Assembly (NCBI GenBank): GCA_023362775.1
Contig: JALMGJ010000008.1
Coordinates: forward strand, 20,374,501 to 20,438,500
Source: Charina bottae
Lineage: Eukaryota > Chordata > Lepidosauria > Squamata > Charinaidae
Reading direction: 5' to 3'
DNA length: 64,000 nt
The position numbers and the translations under genes are program-made. This document shows, in pieces, positions 11,041 through 22,788 of this stretch; positions within the stretch are counted from its first letter, which is position 1, and the number at the start of each line of letters is the position of its first letter. Under the pieces are notes generated by a model, which did not search any database, was not told the DNA's origin, and saw only the letters and a list, made by a program, of their open reading frames with translations.

Positions 11041-11281
11041 TAGGAAGAGAGCCATGTTAGCCCATGGTGGCAAGAAATCAGGAATCTTGGCACCTTTTCT
11101 GACTAACAAATTTTATTAAAAGTCTTTGTGAGTTGCAGCTCACTTCATCAGAATAGAGTGACTAGACTGACGTAGGATTTAAATTGGAGAAAGATGGGAA
11201 GGAGAGGGAGGGGAAGATAGTTTGGTTATACAGATACAGGTTACACATGAGACAGATTACAAGTACCTTATCAATACCTTT
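11041..11281 (-). mobile_element. Penelope-like 3'-end fragment
   Basis: Read on the minus strand, the stretch ctgatgaagtgagctgcaac is followed by a TTTGTTAGTC-type motif and a GCTAACATGGCT end (11053-11064). This matches the 3' region of a reptilian repeat family that I believe is Penelope-like. It holds a hammerhead-like CTGATGA plus stem-loop (11128-11151). It sits inside the older RTE relic. Confidence 0.5.
11128..11151 (-). ncRNA. Hammerhead-like motif, second Penelope family
   Basis: On the minus strand CTGATGA (11151-11145) is followed by a 5-bp stem (gtgag with ctcac, loop ctgcaa) and AAAGAC. This is the canonical order of hammerhead core elements, again lacking the G of GAAA. The sequence and stem differ from those at 47759, so it is an independent family. 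Confidence 0.4.
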
Positions 11282-11351
11282 TGCCTTTTAGGATCAACTA
11301 TCAACAAGAAAGGAACCATCACTCGAGAAATATATCACAGAGTAGCACTTG

Positions 11352-11472
11352 GTAGACCGCCCAGAGTCTACCATGGTAGAGATGGGTGGGGATAAATCCA
11401 AATAAATAAATAAATAAATAAATAAATAGGTAGGTAGGTAGGTAGGTAGGTAGGTAGGTAGGTAGGTAGGTG
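11352..11472 (+). mobile_element. LINE 3' tail with AAAT and GGTA arrays
   Basis: A short insert reads gaccgcccagagtc, then gagatgggtgggg, then (AAAT)n and (GGTA)n. The 'cgcccagagtc ... gatgggtgg' text is the 3' end of a common squamate LINE family (L2/CR1-like, subfamily unresolved). RTE-relic sequence resumes after it with ttagcaatgatggcc. Confidence 0.5.
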
Positions 11473-12239
11473 GGTTAGCAATGATGGCCTTGGAAAAGAT
11501 ATTTAGATGTCATGACGTTTTATATCTACAAAAGTTAGAATTCCTAGGAAACGAAAGTTTGATTCTGAAGAAGCATAACAGAAAGAGTATTGTCAGTTCT
11601 AAACTTTGGTTTTGTAGGAGACTCCTGAGAATACTATGAATAGTGAAGTAAACAAACAAATTGACAATAAAAGAGCTCTCACTTGAGGCACAAATGACCA
11701 AGCTCAAATTGTCATATTTTGAACAGATTATGCAAGACCTAGTTTACTTGAGAAGTCTATAATGCTGGGAAAGGTGGAAGAAAAGAAAAAAAGAGGACAG
11801 ACAGGAGCAAAAGTGCACATGGGGCTCAATTACAGTGGCAATGGGTACCGCATTGGAAGACATGAAGAACCAGATAATCCCAAAGAAAATCTCTCTATGT
11901 GGTTAAGAATCAACACCAACTTGATGGTACATCATCATAATCCTATCATTAAAATTATGATACGAAGAAAATAAAATAAATGTGCTAAAATTAGTTGGAA
12001 TTTAGTTTCTTATTTATGTTCTAATCTATGGCACCATTTGTAGTGTTTTAACACAAGGAACAGCTCTGTTTGCTAAGTATGCCATCCACGTTGGATGGAT
12101 GGGTAAGAAACAGTTGGAAGGGATAAATATGAATGTTTTCATAAAAACCGTATGATATCATTTCTACATTGCCTTATTGATGGATGCTATCTCTCCAACC
12201 CTTTGGGGAACATTTATTTGGAACATTATGGAATTTTTA

Positions 12240-12330
12240 GCTGTTGTGTTGTATGCTGCCCAGAGTCCTGTGTTTGTGAGATGGGTGGCTATATAAATAT
12301 GCTAAATAAACAAACAAATAAATAAAAATA
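12240..12330 (+). mobile_element. LINE 3' tail (L2/CR1-like)
   Basis: The text gctgcccagagtcctg ... gatgggtggctatataaata plus an (AAAC/AAAT) tail is a variant of the same tail family as at 11352. It is severely 5' truncated. Confidence 0.5.
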
Positions 12331-12387
12331 TTTCCATTAAAAATTCATTGAAAATTTATTTCAAAAGTACGACCAAATTACATTGAT

Positions 12388-12605
12388 TTAATACATGTAG
12401 TCCTCACTTACCGACTGTCTCATTCAGTGATTGTTCAAAGTTACAACGGCGCTGAAAAAGTAGGTTTATGATCAGTCCTTGAACTTCCAGCATGTACAAC
12501 AGTCACAGCGTCCCATGGTCACATGATTGCCATTTGCCAGCTTCACAACCAGCTTCTGACAAGCAAAGTTAATGGGGAAGCTGGCACCAAGGACTCCACA
12601 CTTAT
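12388..12605. mobile_element. TTAA-flanked MITE, partial copy
   Basis: The left flank is TTAA, then tacatgtagtcctcacttac, matching the left end of the intact copy at 41142-41590. The internal text agttacaacggcgctgaaaa and the tggtcacatgattgcc segment are shared with this squamate family. The right end is lost where a TGTC/TG microsatellite begins (12608-12686). Confidence 0.65.
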
Positions 12606-12607
12606 AA

Positions 12608-12608
12608 A

Positions 12609-12647
<39 letters not shown>

Positions 12648-12686
12648 GTGTGTATGCATACGTGTGTGTGTGTGTGTGTGTGTGTA
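12608..12686. repeat. (TGTC)n and (TG)n microsatellites
   Basis: About nine TGTC units are followed, after a short spacer, by an uninterrupted TG run. Confidence 0.95.
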
Positions 12687-12689
12687 GAT

Positions 12690-15600
12690 TTAATTAAGTA
12701 AATTAAATTTGGTCCTGATTTGGATTAGGTAACAGTCCAGGGAGAAATGGTGCTTAACCTTCTTCTCCTGCTGTTTTTTCAATTGAAATCTTTCCTACCA
12801 ACCCCAACAGCTACTCCCCATTGGAGGAAAAGTTTCCCACCTGCAGCTATAATTTTAACAACAATTTTAATTAGGAAGATATTAACTTGAGTTTTTCTCC
12901 ATCCCAGCTGCTTTTCAGCTAAAAACAAACATTGGGAAATCCCATCACACTCCCACAGAACACATGTAATTTGGTATTTAGCCTGTTACACAGAGAAAGA
13001 AGTAGAAAACAGACTAAGAAAAGTATTGCTGTAAAGTGGGATTTTTGCAGAATAGGACAAATATTTTAAACAGTACAGTGCAGCAAAAAAAATATTTTCA
13101 GTGATAATACAACATATATAATTAAGAAAAGTATGATGAATATGCAGATATAAACAATAATAAAGACTGATACTATTTAACAATATTTTGACTGTATTAC
13201 AAAATACACATGGATATTAGAAAGATACTGAAATTATCAAAATATCAATGTATATGATCAAGAATCAAGAATCAATTATATTCATCATTAGTACATCATC
13301 ATGTATTTTGTTCAAAGATACAGACAGCTTTAAGATAAGAAAGACATACTGATTAGTAATTGATTAACAGGTAAACCTCCTTTTTGTAGAAAAGAAAAAG
13401 TGTGATAAAGATGTCAACAGACTAATGATAAAATAATATAGAATGTGATAATAAATAAATGCTCTTATTAAGCCATTTAATGTCTGTTGTTAAGCTACAG
13501 TTGGGAAATGACATAATTAACTTTTCCATGCTCAACTATGCTTTTATGGAGATTATGCTAGGATTTTTTTCCCTCAGAACTTGATGAAAATATGAATTTT
13601 TGTCATCATTATTTTGCCTCCAATTTTAAGGTTAGCATCAGCACCATAGTTCTTCTCAGCATGGATTGCAAGTGGGTCTGGTGGTTGCAGTTGTAGGAGA
13701 TAACACAAGGGTAGAGAGGAAGACATTCCTGGCTTTCATCTTCCCCTTTGGCAGTTTTACTTCTGTTAGGGCAGCATCCCAGGAAATAGGAAGAAATTGA
13801 GAATTTTCCCCAGAGTACCTGCCTTACTTTGTATGTCTCAGGAAGCCTGATGATCTAACAAAGAATGTTAGATGTTTGGGACATTCTAGCAGGAACCAGG
13901 GAAGACGAAAGGTCTTGAATCAAAGCTTTCTGCTGTCACTGCTGCTGTTGCCTCTACTGCCTAACCAGGTAAGTGTGAAATAGATGGCAAAACTTCGACA
14001 TTTGGAGGAGGATGGGGAATGGCATGAAGAAAAGGAAGAGGGTTGACTGAACTGCAACAATCCTATGAACTGAGATTCAGGAATAACACAGTCTCTGGAA
14101 TATTTACTCTATGGATATACTGTATGAATATACCTCACTATTCCTTCACTACAAATACGCCCATTTGTAATAATTTCCCAGACACTTTGCCAAGACTTCA
14201 AATCTAATTAAGTTAGAAAAATGTAATGATAAAAGTGGGCAAACTGGAAAAATCTGCAGAAATTGACATTTTTGGAAAGTATTGTGAAGCTGAGATTTTT
14301 TTTCTCCATCATGGTAATTAGAGATAGTTTGAATAAGAAGCTAATCATAAATTAGTGTGTGTGTATGTGGGTATAAGTCATGGAAAACATAAACTTCCTT
14401 TACCTGCTTTCAGATGACTTAATACATTTGTCTGTTACAATGCTATTTATTCACGCTGTTGAGAATGAGCTGGGAACTATTTTTTACAGGTACTTTTCTT
14501 ATATAATGAATGCAAATCTATATATTGCTTATATAAATAGAACAAACTCAGATCTATTTTGAGACTGAGCCATGTGAATTATATATTTATGCAACTAGAA
14601 ATCATAAGAGGCTTAACATACATTGGCTTGAATATAATTCCATTTTTTTCTTCCATTTTTCTGACATTAGCAATATCCACCCCTGGTACAAAGACTAAGA
14701 GAAGCTTAAGTACAGTTTCTATTCTTTATGAGCAAGGTATAATACCAAAACTCTGCCCCAGAATTTATTACCAGGTGATACAATAAACCATCTCACAAAG
14801 GCTCTATCACATACTGGCAAAGAGGCACTAATTCAGAAAAAGTCACAAAGCAAAAGTTTTCCAGCATATGGTCTATTTTGGCATGACAAAATACCTTGCA
14901 AAGTTGGGAGGCTAGGTATTGGAGTCACAGTTATTTCTTCTTCTCTGATGCTACATGAATGTGAACATTTGGAAATCAGTTCATAAAACTTCTAGTGGAG
15001 TGACACTAATAATGACTTTGTATCTATTTGGACTGAAAAGTGCTTGCAATGAAAACTGGATGACATGAGCATAAACAACTATTTTGTGTTTAGTGCTTGT
15101 CAACTATACTACTGTTCAAGGTTATGCAAAGTCATGGTCTGGGCTTTATATTTTACTGTGAACGTGTTTGGATTCTGGATTTGCAAAATGGTGGATGTGT
15201 GGACTCAGTCTTAAGACTTACTGAGATAGAATTAGATGCAATAACATGTTTGCTCAAAGCCTGTACTGAATTCTGTTAGGCAGAACAAATTAAACTCATT
15301 ATCTTTGACCCGTTTCCTGGAACCTGGTGAAATAGTTATCCCATGTATAAAATCTAATTTGATTCTTAAGACTGTTGATTTTAGTGTGTCTGTGTCTGTG
15401 TGTATGGGGTTAGCCTGAGATTTGCTGATCATTTTAATTTTAAAATGGAAAGTGACAATAGGTTCCAGGCATTCAGGATAAAGCTCCAGTTATTTGGCTT
15501 GTTGCTTGTATACGCAAAGTCCCAGGTCCTTCTCTGGCATCTCATGGTAAAAATATCATGGATCAGAGCTGAACAGGGGGAGGGCAGGAACTTCTTTCAC

Positions 15601-15940
15601 CATTAAAATCAAGATGAGGATGATAATGATGAAATTGAAGGAGGAGAAGGGAAAACGCTGAACCGGATCAGCTGCATGTTTAATTAGAAAATACCAGTTT
15701 GAATTGTGCTTCAGTCTTGCAGCCTTACCAACTCCTTCTCATTTCCTGGGCTGGGATGTCCCACCTGAGCTTCTATGTCTCAAAGACACCTGCTTGCAAC
15801 TGGTTGCCCTGGGCCAGAGGGCTGGCACTGGAACAGGTTAAGCGCGGACCCTACAGGAACCTTTTTAGTAAGAGGTAAAACAAATATACCCTCGCCACAG
15901 CTTTAGAAAGGCTTTGGCGAATTCTTCTTCCCCGCCTGGG
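12690..15940. other. Intergenic, nothing recognised
   Basis: AT-rich sequence ahead of the NDNF CpG island. There is no supportable ORF or repeat end. A distal enhancer would be possible but cannot be seen without comparison to other species. Confidence 0.5.
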
Positions 15941-15949
15941 GGTAAGCCC

Positions 15950-17130
15950 GCCTAAGAGCGTGTGAGGGGTGGGCTGCGTGCCCTCCCTTCAGAGAACTGG
16001 CTTGAGAGAAAAAAGGTCCCTGTGACAGGACCTCGCCGGGCGTTGCCCAGGCGCCTGGCTGATGCTCGGTGGCCCTGCGCGCTCTGTGTGTGCGAGTGAG
16101 CGTGTGTGGTGGCAGCAGGGCCGGGGAGGGAAGGGAGCAGGCGGGGTGTGCGCGTGCTGGGGGGAGAGGCTCTTCCAGGCTGCACTCAAGTGACATTCAG
16201 TGCGAACACCACATTTTTAACTCAGTCAGCCGGGCAGGCAGAGAACTAGTAAGGCGCGCGGACAAACGCCTTTCCCGCGACTGGGTTTTTGCCTAAACAT
16301 TAAAACAGACTCGCTGGTGGGCGTCGCTGTCAAGCTCCCAAGAGATCCTCTCCCCCCTCGGCCAGCGCCAATTTCGCCTCAATCTCTTCTACCTCTGGAG
16401 AATTTTCCTCGCTTGAAGAATGGAAAGGGTCTGCCCAGCCTTTGCCTGCCCTTCTTCTCCCCGGTAAAAAAGAAATAACAAAACCCAAGAAAGCGAGCTG
16501 CCGAGGGCGACGCGAGTGGCGGCGAGGGCTACGACTTCGAGGGAGGTCTCTTGTTTCCCTGTCCCACTGTTCCTGGGAAGCAAGGCGCTCCGGGCGGGCT
16601 CAGTCCTTCTTCGGAGCCAAGTCGCATCGCCTGAGGAACTTGGAGCAAGGTCGGCCCGGGCCAAGCAAGGCTGGCCCTTCAGGTAAGCGGAACGCCTGGC
16701 GGCAGAACGGGCGAGGTTTCCCGAGCGGCCAAGGCGGGTCAGGGTGTGCGGGCTGGAGGATAATCGCGCGCCGTTGAGGTCGGTCGCCGGGTTGGGGCGC
16801 TCCAACAGTAGCCGTCTCCGCGAGAGCAGAGGCGCTTTGGGCCACCCTAGGTCGCCTGGCTTGTGCAGCTAGGTAATTCTGAGCCTCTGGACCAAACTGT
16901 TGACCGGACAGGATCTTACTAATGCTTTAGAATAGTTGGAGTTATGGTGTATTTGCTTTAACGTACGGAAAGCCAGGTCTGCTGCGCCTGGGTCTCTCTC
17001 CTGATTCTACGGAGTGGGAACTGGGCTTCTGCTCCGAGCCCTCTCCTGACTGCCCCAACGGCCACCCCAGGAAGTTGTAGGAGCGCCGCGCCGCAGATTC
17101 TCGGGAGGCTGCGCGCGGGCGAGACAGAAG
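15950..17130 (+). promoter_or_regulatory. NDNF: CpG island, probable NDNF promoter and exon 1
   Basis: About 1.2 kb dense in CpG and GC stands out from AT-rich DNA. It lies about 32 kb upstream of the NDNF start-codon exon, on a gene known in mammals to have a noncoding first exon. A strong splice donor, cttcag|gtaagc, follows 16682, making the sequence just upstream the best candidate for exon 1. The TSS was not identified and no clear TATA box is seen. The open frames on both strands here are GC-driven by-products. An alternative is the promoter of an unannotated divergent transcript. Confidence 0.7.
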
Positions 17131-20020
17131 ATGCAGCATCTTCGGAAACTTGTCATACATTGGCTTTCTCTCTCACCTCTTTGTTTCCCCCCACCTCCTC
17201 CAATTTTATAACCGCAACCAATCACTCTTGGTTGTTTGCGCTATCGGACTGCCCAGCACATAACTCTGAAAAAAGTGACATGTAATTGAGCGTCAGAGCT
17301 AAAGGAGGATCTCCTACTCTTGGTAGACCATGTCCGATCTCTTTTCAGAACTTAAATCTGTAAAGTTCTGAAGCCTGATTTTTCCAATAGCAGGGTAGCA
17401 CCATGTCTCCCTTTATGTTCTTGTTGTTTTTTGATGGCTTTCCGCAGTCTTTTGATGAGACAAATCTGCCTGCCAGTCTTAATCCTGATCGTCTTCACTT
17501 GGGATGTGTATCCTTTCCCTAACATAACGGCGTGCCACTGGAGAGGAAAGAGAAAGAGCAACCAGAGTTCACCTTTTCCTGCGCCAGTTGGTGGTACGGG
17601 GTAGCTTCGACGAGATTCAACATCACGGAGTTGCTCACAAGGTTTCCTTCTTTCCCGTCACTCCAAAGTCACTTTCTGTCCTGCCCCTTCCCATGCGCTG
17701 CGGTTTATTTGATGTAACACATGAGGAACTGAGCAAAGGTTCCCTGTCGGACAAATCCGAATCAGCAGAGGCAATGAGTTTGTAGAAGGCTCCTGTCTAA
17801 AAGCTTTTTATTTTTGGTGGACGGAAGGTTTGCTTATTATGTTGGTTCTCTTTCCATCCAACAGTAACATGTCGTTTTCTAAGATGGAACACTGAATATT
17901 TCCACTGCAACTGCCCAATTATTATTTTTTTTTACAAAAAAATACATTTCCAACTTATGTGGCATACTGGCATTCAGAAAGTTTTTGCAAAAGGGAAAGC
18001 AAGAAATGCAGGGTAGGCAAGAAGAAGGGACATAGACAAGAGGCGGTCTGATCTTTATATTTAAGTTCTTACCATTCCATCTAGGAATGTAGTTATTTTC
18101 TTCCAAAGTTTTGTGCAGCCTAACCACTTAAAGGATATGGGATACTGGCACTTGCCTCCACCCACATCATCACCACAGCCTGTCCAAAGCAAAATCTAAA
18201 CTTTCAAGCTGAAGTGTAATCAGTTGTTTAAAAATGTTGCCAGAATATTTTCAGGGATGTAAATTTTCATTCTTTTCAATGCTTTGGCTTCTTTTCCAAG
18301 TTTCAGTGACAGTTGGTGCTGGAGATTAATTTCCGTTTCATCTTGTACTGTGTTTAAAGAGGTTGATATATTTTTTATACAAGGTACATGCAAAGAAACA
18401 AAGACAAAGAAAACACAATATTTTCTTTAAAATTATGTCTTGTTTTGAATTGACCTGCTGCATAGGATTATTTGTTATTAACTATACATTCTGCAGAAAT
18501 AAATATGCCTTCTAGATAATTTTTAAATTGTTTTCACTGTTGCATCTTTTGGAAATTCTAGTAGATTAGCCTTGCAGTTGACTTTGGCAATAACCCTGCT
18601 TTAAATTGTAGCAATTAAAGCAAAGTAATTGAACATATGTTACTAGAAGAAGTGAAAATTAAATATGTGTGGCTTGTATTACACATTTTATTTAACAGAA
18701 TTGAAAGTGTGACTATGAAATATCTCTTCACTACTTGTAGATGCAACTTTTCAATCTCTCAAATAATATATAATTGGTGAATATATGTACTCTTTGTTCT
18801 GGACCTATTTAATACTTTAGTGATTAACTATCATAACTTCCTTCAAGTTGAAAGATCAGTGCAATATTTTGCCAATACTACTGAGAAAGGGGTGGGGAGA
18901 CAATGCTGCTCTGAAACAAGTAGTGGGTCATTGTGGAAAGATGGGCTAAGATAAGGACCAGAAGATTCTGTTTGTGGCATTTCAGCTCTATTGTTATTCT
19001 TGACCACTTTTTAAAAATAAGGAATACACCAACATGAGTATGTGAAATTTTCAGTAAAGTATAATGTAGATCTTCACAATAAAAAGATTTTATAAACAGA
19101 ACCTGTTTATTTTTGAATCAGTGATAGAGTAGAGGAGTTATAATGTTATTATGGGGTCAAGTTCCAATCATAACATCTTTTTCAAGGGTTTGGTTGGTTA
19201 CTCTCTGTGCTCAACTCTGTAAAAAATGATTTCAGTTTCAGTTGAGTGGTTCAGATTTTCACTGTTCTAATCTTGATACCTGAACCAAAATTTCCAGCAG
19301 CAAGTGGATAGTATCAGACTTTATCTCAGATATTTTTCCACAAACATCTCTGTTTGACTAGCACAATTGTTTGCATGTCTGCTCAGAAATAAATTGCCAC
19401 TGTTAATGGGATTACTTCAAAATAGGTCTGCATAACCTTAGGCTGCAGTCCTATGAACATAGTAGTTTTATTTCTGAGTCAACATGTGTAAGACTCAATT
19501 GCATGTCTAATATTATATGACACTAAAAAGTATCCAGCAATGCACTTAGAGACAAAAGCTGATGGAAAATACAGGATAATTCTATAATTTTTAAACCTGC
19601 TTTTAGTTAGAAAATTATAGAATAGTTTTGAAATGTATATTGGAAGAGGCATTCAGGAATCTAGCTGAGTATATAATCATGCAACCTTCAAGGATATTCA
19701 TGTGAATTTAACAGCAATACAGAGCCAGCTTTTATAGTTACTTCAAGCAGATTGTGAAGATACATTTTTATTAGTAATATTTATTATTTTTTCCAGATGT
19801 TTCAAAGACAGAATCTTTTAGACACTGTATTAATTAGAATACAATTAAAACAATGGAAACCACACTTTAGAAACAGCACGTAGAAAAAAGTTTGACAGAA
19901 AATATCAGTATAGTGAGAATAAAATACATCACTTATTATAATAGATATAACAGGCACCAGAGACAGGAATTAATAATAAAACCTAGGACAACAGGACACC
20001 TGGCACCAAAAAGGAGTAGC
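17130..20020. other. NDNF intron 1, 5' part, nothing recognised
   Basis: Mostly unique AT-rich sequence. Short open frames (for example 17352-17561 and 17879-18127) have no family resemblance. Confidence 0.5.
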
Positions 20021-20029
20021 AGGTGTATA

Positions 20030-20255
20030 GGAAAGGCATTCCAAAGCCAGAGAGGCCGTCATGAAAAGGCATTTATTCCATGGTTACCTTCAAACTTTTT
20101 ATTAAGGGCCATATGAGAAAAACCTTTTAAAGATTACAAAGAGAGAAGAAGAGGTACATATGGGAGAAGATATTCCATCTTATTGATGTTACAAACCACT
20201 TAGAGCTTTATAGGTCAAAAATGGCATGTTGAATTGGATTTGATAAGTTTTTGGA
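20030..20255 (-). mobile_element. Possible L2/CR1-like LINE internal fragment
   Basis: The texts gcattccaaagccagagagg and agagctttataggtcaaaaa recall a widespread reptilian LINE 3' domain read in reverse (around 'ccctataaagccct'). It is decayed and the call is by recollection only. Confidence 0.35.
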
Positions 20256-20286
20256 AGGCATGGAAGGATTTATGCAATATATTCAT

Positions 20287-20500
20287 AATTTATTTATTTA
20301 TTTATTTGTTCAATTTATATCACCACCCATCTCTCCCCACAAGGGGACTCTGGGCGGTTTACAGCAAAATTGATTAATTAAAAGCATATAAAATACAATA
20401 CATCATTATACATGAATTAGACATAAATATATAAATATATAAAAATATATAAAAATATATAAAAATCCAAGAGGCTATGATATAATGCCTGGTTCTTGTT
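20287..20500 (-). mobile_element. LINE 3' tail (L2/CR1-like)
   Basis: (TTTA)n is followed by caccacccatctctccccac and gactctgggcggtttaca, the reverse complement of the 'gccgcccagagtc' tail seen at 11352 and 12240. Confidence 0.5.
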
Positions 20501-21235
20501 AAAACATTTGCAGGATTGAACCGTATTTTGCAGTAGTTGAATCTTATAAGCACTCAAAGACAATCCCACTGAATGAAACATTGTGATTAATTATGGTTAA
20601 TAGTTTCATCTTCATCTTTTACATTTCCATCATCACCTTGTAGTACTGTAATTCATTACAGTCTTGCATTTATAATTGCAACTCATTTTAACTTATATAC
20701 CACATGTTTCTACAAATGTATATACATGTAATTAACACTATAATGTTCCTATTATAAATGTATCTTGTAAAATCAATAATTAGTCATTTATAGCAATGAT
20801 TTCTCATTTATTTTATCAGCCATATTTCTAATAGGCAATATACTTTTGAACTTATCTCGCTACTATAAAAAGAATGACATTGTTAGTATAGAGGGATTTT
20901 TTAAAGAGGGATTTTTGAAACAATGACAGGTTACAGATTATTGGCTTTCTCTGCTCCTTTTATGATGGCAATGAACTGAAATTTATGATAATCTGAAGGA
21001 CATATTTTAGTTCTGAATCTTTCCAGAATATTTTTATTTTGTGAAGCATACAATCGCTACTCTTTTGCATTGTCTTTTTATTTCAAAATCTGCAGAACTT
21101 TGACAACAGGAAATATTTCTTATAGATTCTTATTTTGATATGTTCTATTGAAAGTGCATCAATTTTCCCTTAGTTGTAATTTCTGATATTTCAACTATTT
21201 TTCACTTTGAGTAAATGCCAAGATAGATATATAGT

Positions 21236-21262
21236 TAGGTAGGTAGGTAGGTAGGTAGGTAG
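21236..21262. repeat. (GGTA)n microsatellite
   Basis: Short array of GGTA units running into AGAT/AAAT-like units. Confidence 0.9.
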
Positions 21263-22014
21263 ATAAATAAATAGATATGAGAATATATTTATATTCTATA
21301 AATATTTCAGGGTGACATGAAAAACATGATGGCTTCAGTTTTTCAACATTAGTACAGAGGGAAAAAAAGACACCTGATAAATAAGGCAACAAAATCAAAT
21401 GTATTTTTGTAATATGGGTACTTGAATTAGTCACATTGCATGGACACTCATGAAATCATGTTTTAGAGCTTATATATATACACACAAATGTGGTACTTTT
21501 CGAAGCTACCAAATTCTAAGAATTAAGAACCTCTTATGTAGGGGTTTGTTTGCCTGATGCTTTATAGTCCACATCAATTGTATAAATATATAATCTATAA
21601 TATCGATTATATTTGATTATGGTGGTTGATTACAAATATCATATTTAAAACACCTTAGGGTCAAACCTAGATATGGTTAGATTTCTCTCTGAAATTTGTG
21701 AGTCATAGCTCATCAATGTACTCAGTACGGTGACCTATTACGTATAGTCTCATCTGAGCCACTTGCTATATTCTTATTGGTTATGAAATTAAATTATGCT
21801 AATTCCATTTTAATGTTATAAAAATTAAATATATTTGGACAGGTATAATTTTAGCTCCAGGGCTGCCATTTTGATTATTGCTGGTCAGTCTCAACAGAAA
21901 TGTGTGCCCTCTTTTGTTTATTCATTCAATTTGTGCCAACTGGTTAGCAGACAGCTGCTTGTTTACTTGACAAAGTTATGATTTATCTTATGTGATCTGT
22001 TTTATGCTGTTGTC

Positions 22015-22420
22015 ATTGTATTATGGTTGGTCGCACAGTCAGCCAGATGTTTAGACTGGATTTGGCATTTTTATCCACCTATTGAATCCTTCCCAAGGAC
22101 CTGGGATAGGCAGATGTTGTTGTTTGATGGTGTTAAAGGCATCATCGCAGGATGTAAGCTGTTCCAAGTAAAGCTGCCTTTTGCAATTGACTGATGGTGA
22201 TTTTGTCAATTCCTATGGTATTCAAGTGGTTCTCCAGATGTTTTGGAATTGCACCCAAGGTGCCTATTATTATTGGTACTACCTTTGCTTTCTTTTGCCA
22301 CAGTCGTTCTACTTCTATTTGCAGGTCTTTGTATTTTGTGATTTTTTCCAGTTCTTTCTCTTCTATTCTGCTGTCTCCATGTATTGCAATGTCCATTATT
22401 AATTATTATTATTATTATTT
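22015..22420 (-). mobile_element. R4/Dong-like LINE 3' end
   Basis: The minus strand has an open 84-aa frame (22396 to 22142) reading DIAIHGDSRIEEKE, then KYKDLQIEVERLW, then a VVPIIIGTLGAIPKHLE segment and a QKAALLGTAYILR end. This matches what I recall of the C terminus of LINEs with a restriction-endonuclease-like domain (R4/Dong clade), just after the PD...D motif, which is missing here. The 3' UTR continues to about 22015. The 5' side ends in an (ATT)n run at 22396-22420. Confidence 0.6.
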
Positions 22421-22788
22421 GAAGTAACTGTCATTCCAAAGCCGAAAATTAAAAAAAAAAGATTAATAGAAGACATGCCTATATGTATGAATGAAAATAA
22501 TGCAAGATTTTAAACAATAATTCTAGATGTAGTTCTAAAATCTTTTTTTCTAACATTATCAGTCCCAAGATTTATTACAGGTATATTTGTCTGTAGTATC
22601 ATAACTGCTAGTGCAGCAGATCAAGATATTAATAAAGAAATCACCAGATGTAGAAATAAAAGTATCCCTTATGTTTAGACTTAAACTAATATCAGATCCA
22701 TTTATTCTAAATAGTGTTGAAATGAAGTTAAACCCCAAGATTTGACTCTTCTCCTTCATATTTTGGGTTGTCTATCACTTTATAGCAA

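Larger units (their letters stand above)
10488..11960 (+). mobile_element. Decayed RTE-class LINE relic
   Basis: Broken reading frames retain RTE-like pieces: an EEEVDKFYGQI-like endonuclease segment near 10515, a DHKLL-like segment near 10570, a lysine-rich linker at 10750-11030, an FLGSTINKKGTI-like post-RT segment near 11290, and a C-terminal KLSYFEQIMQ-like motif near 11725. Many stops and frameshifts are present. The relic is interrupted by a Penelope-type fragment (about 11041-11281) and a small LINE-tail insert with simple repeats (about 11352-11472). It is older than the BovB copies elsewhere in the window. Confidence 0.6.

Noticed and set aside
16389..16845. Overlapping 81-138 codon frames on both strands
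   Set aside because: Expected in a CpG island. No homology recognised, and the frames conflict.
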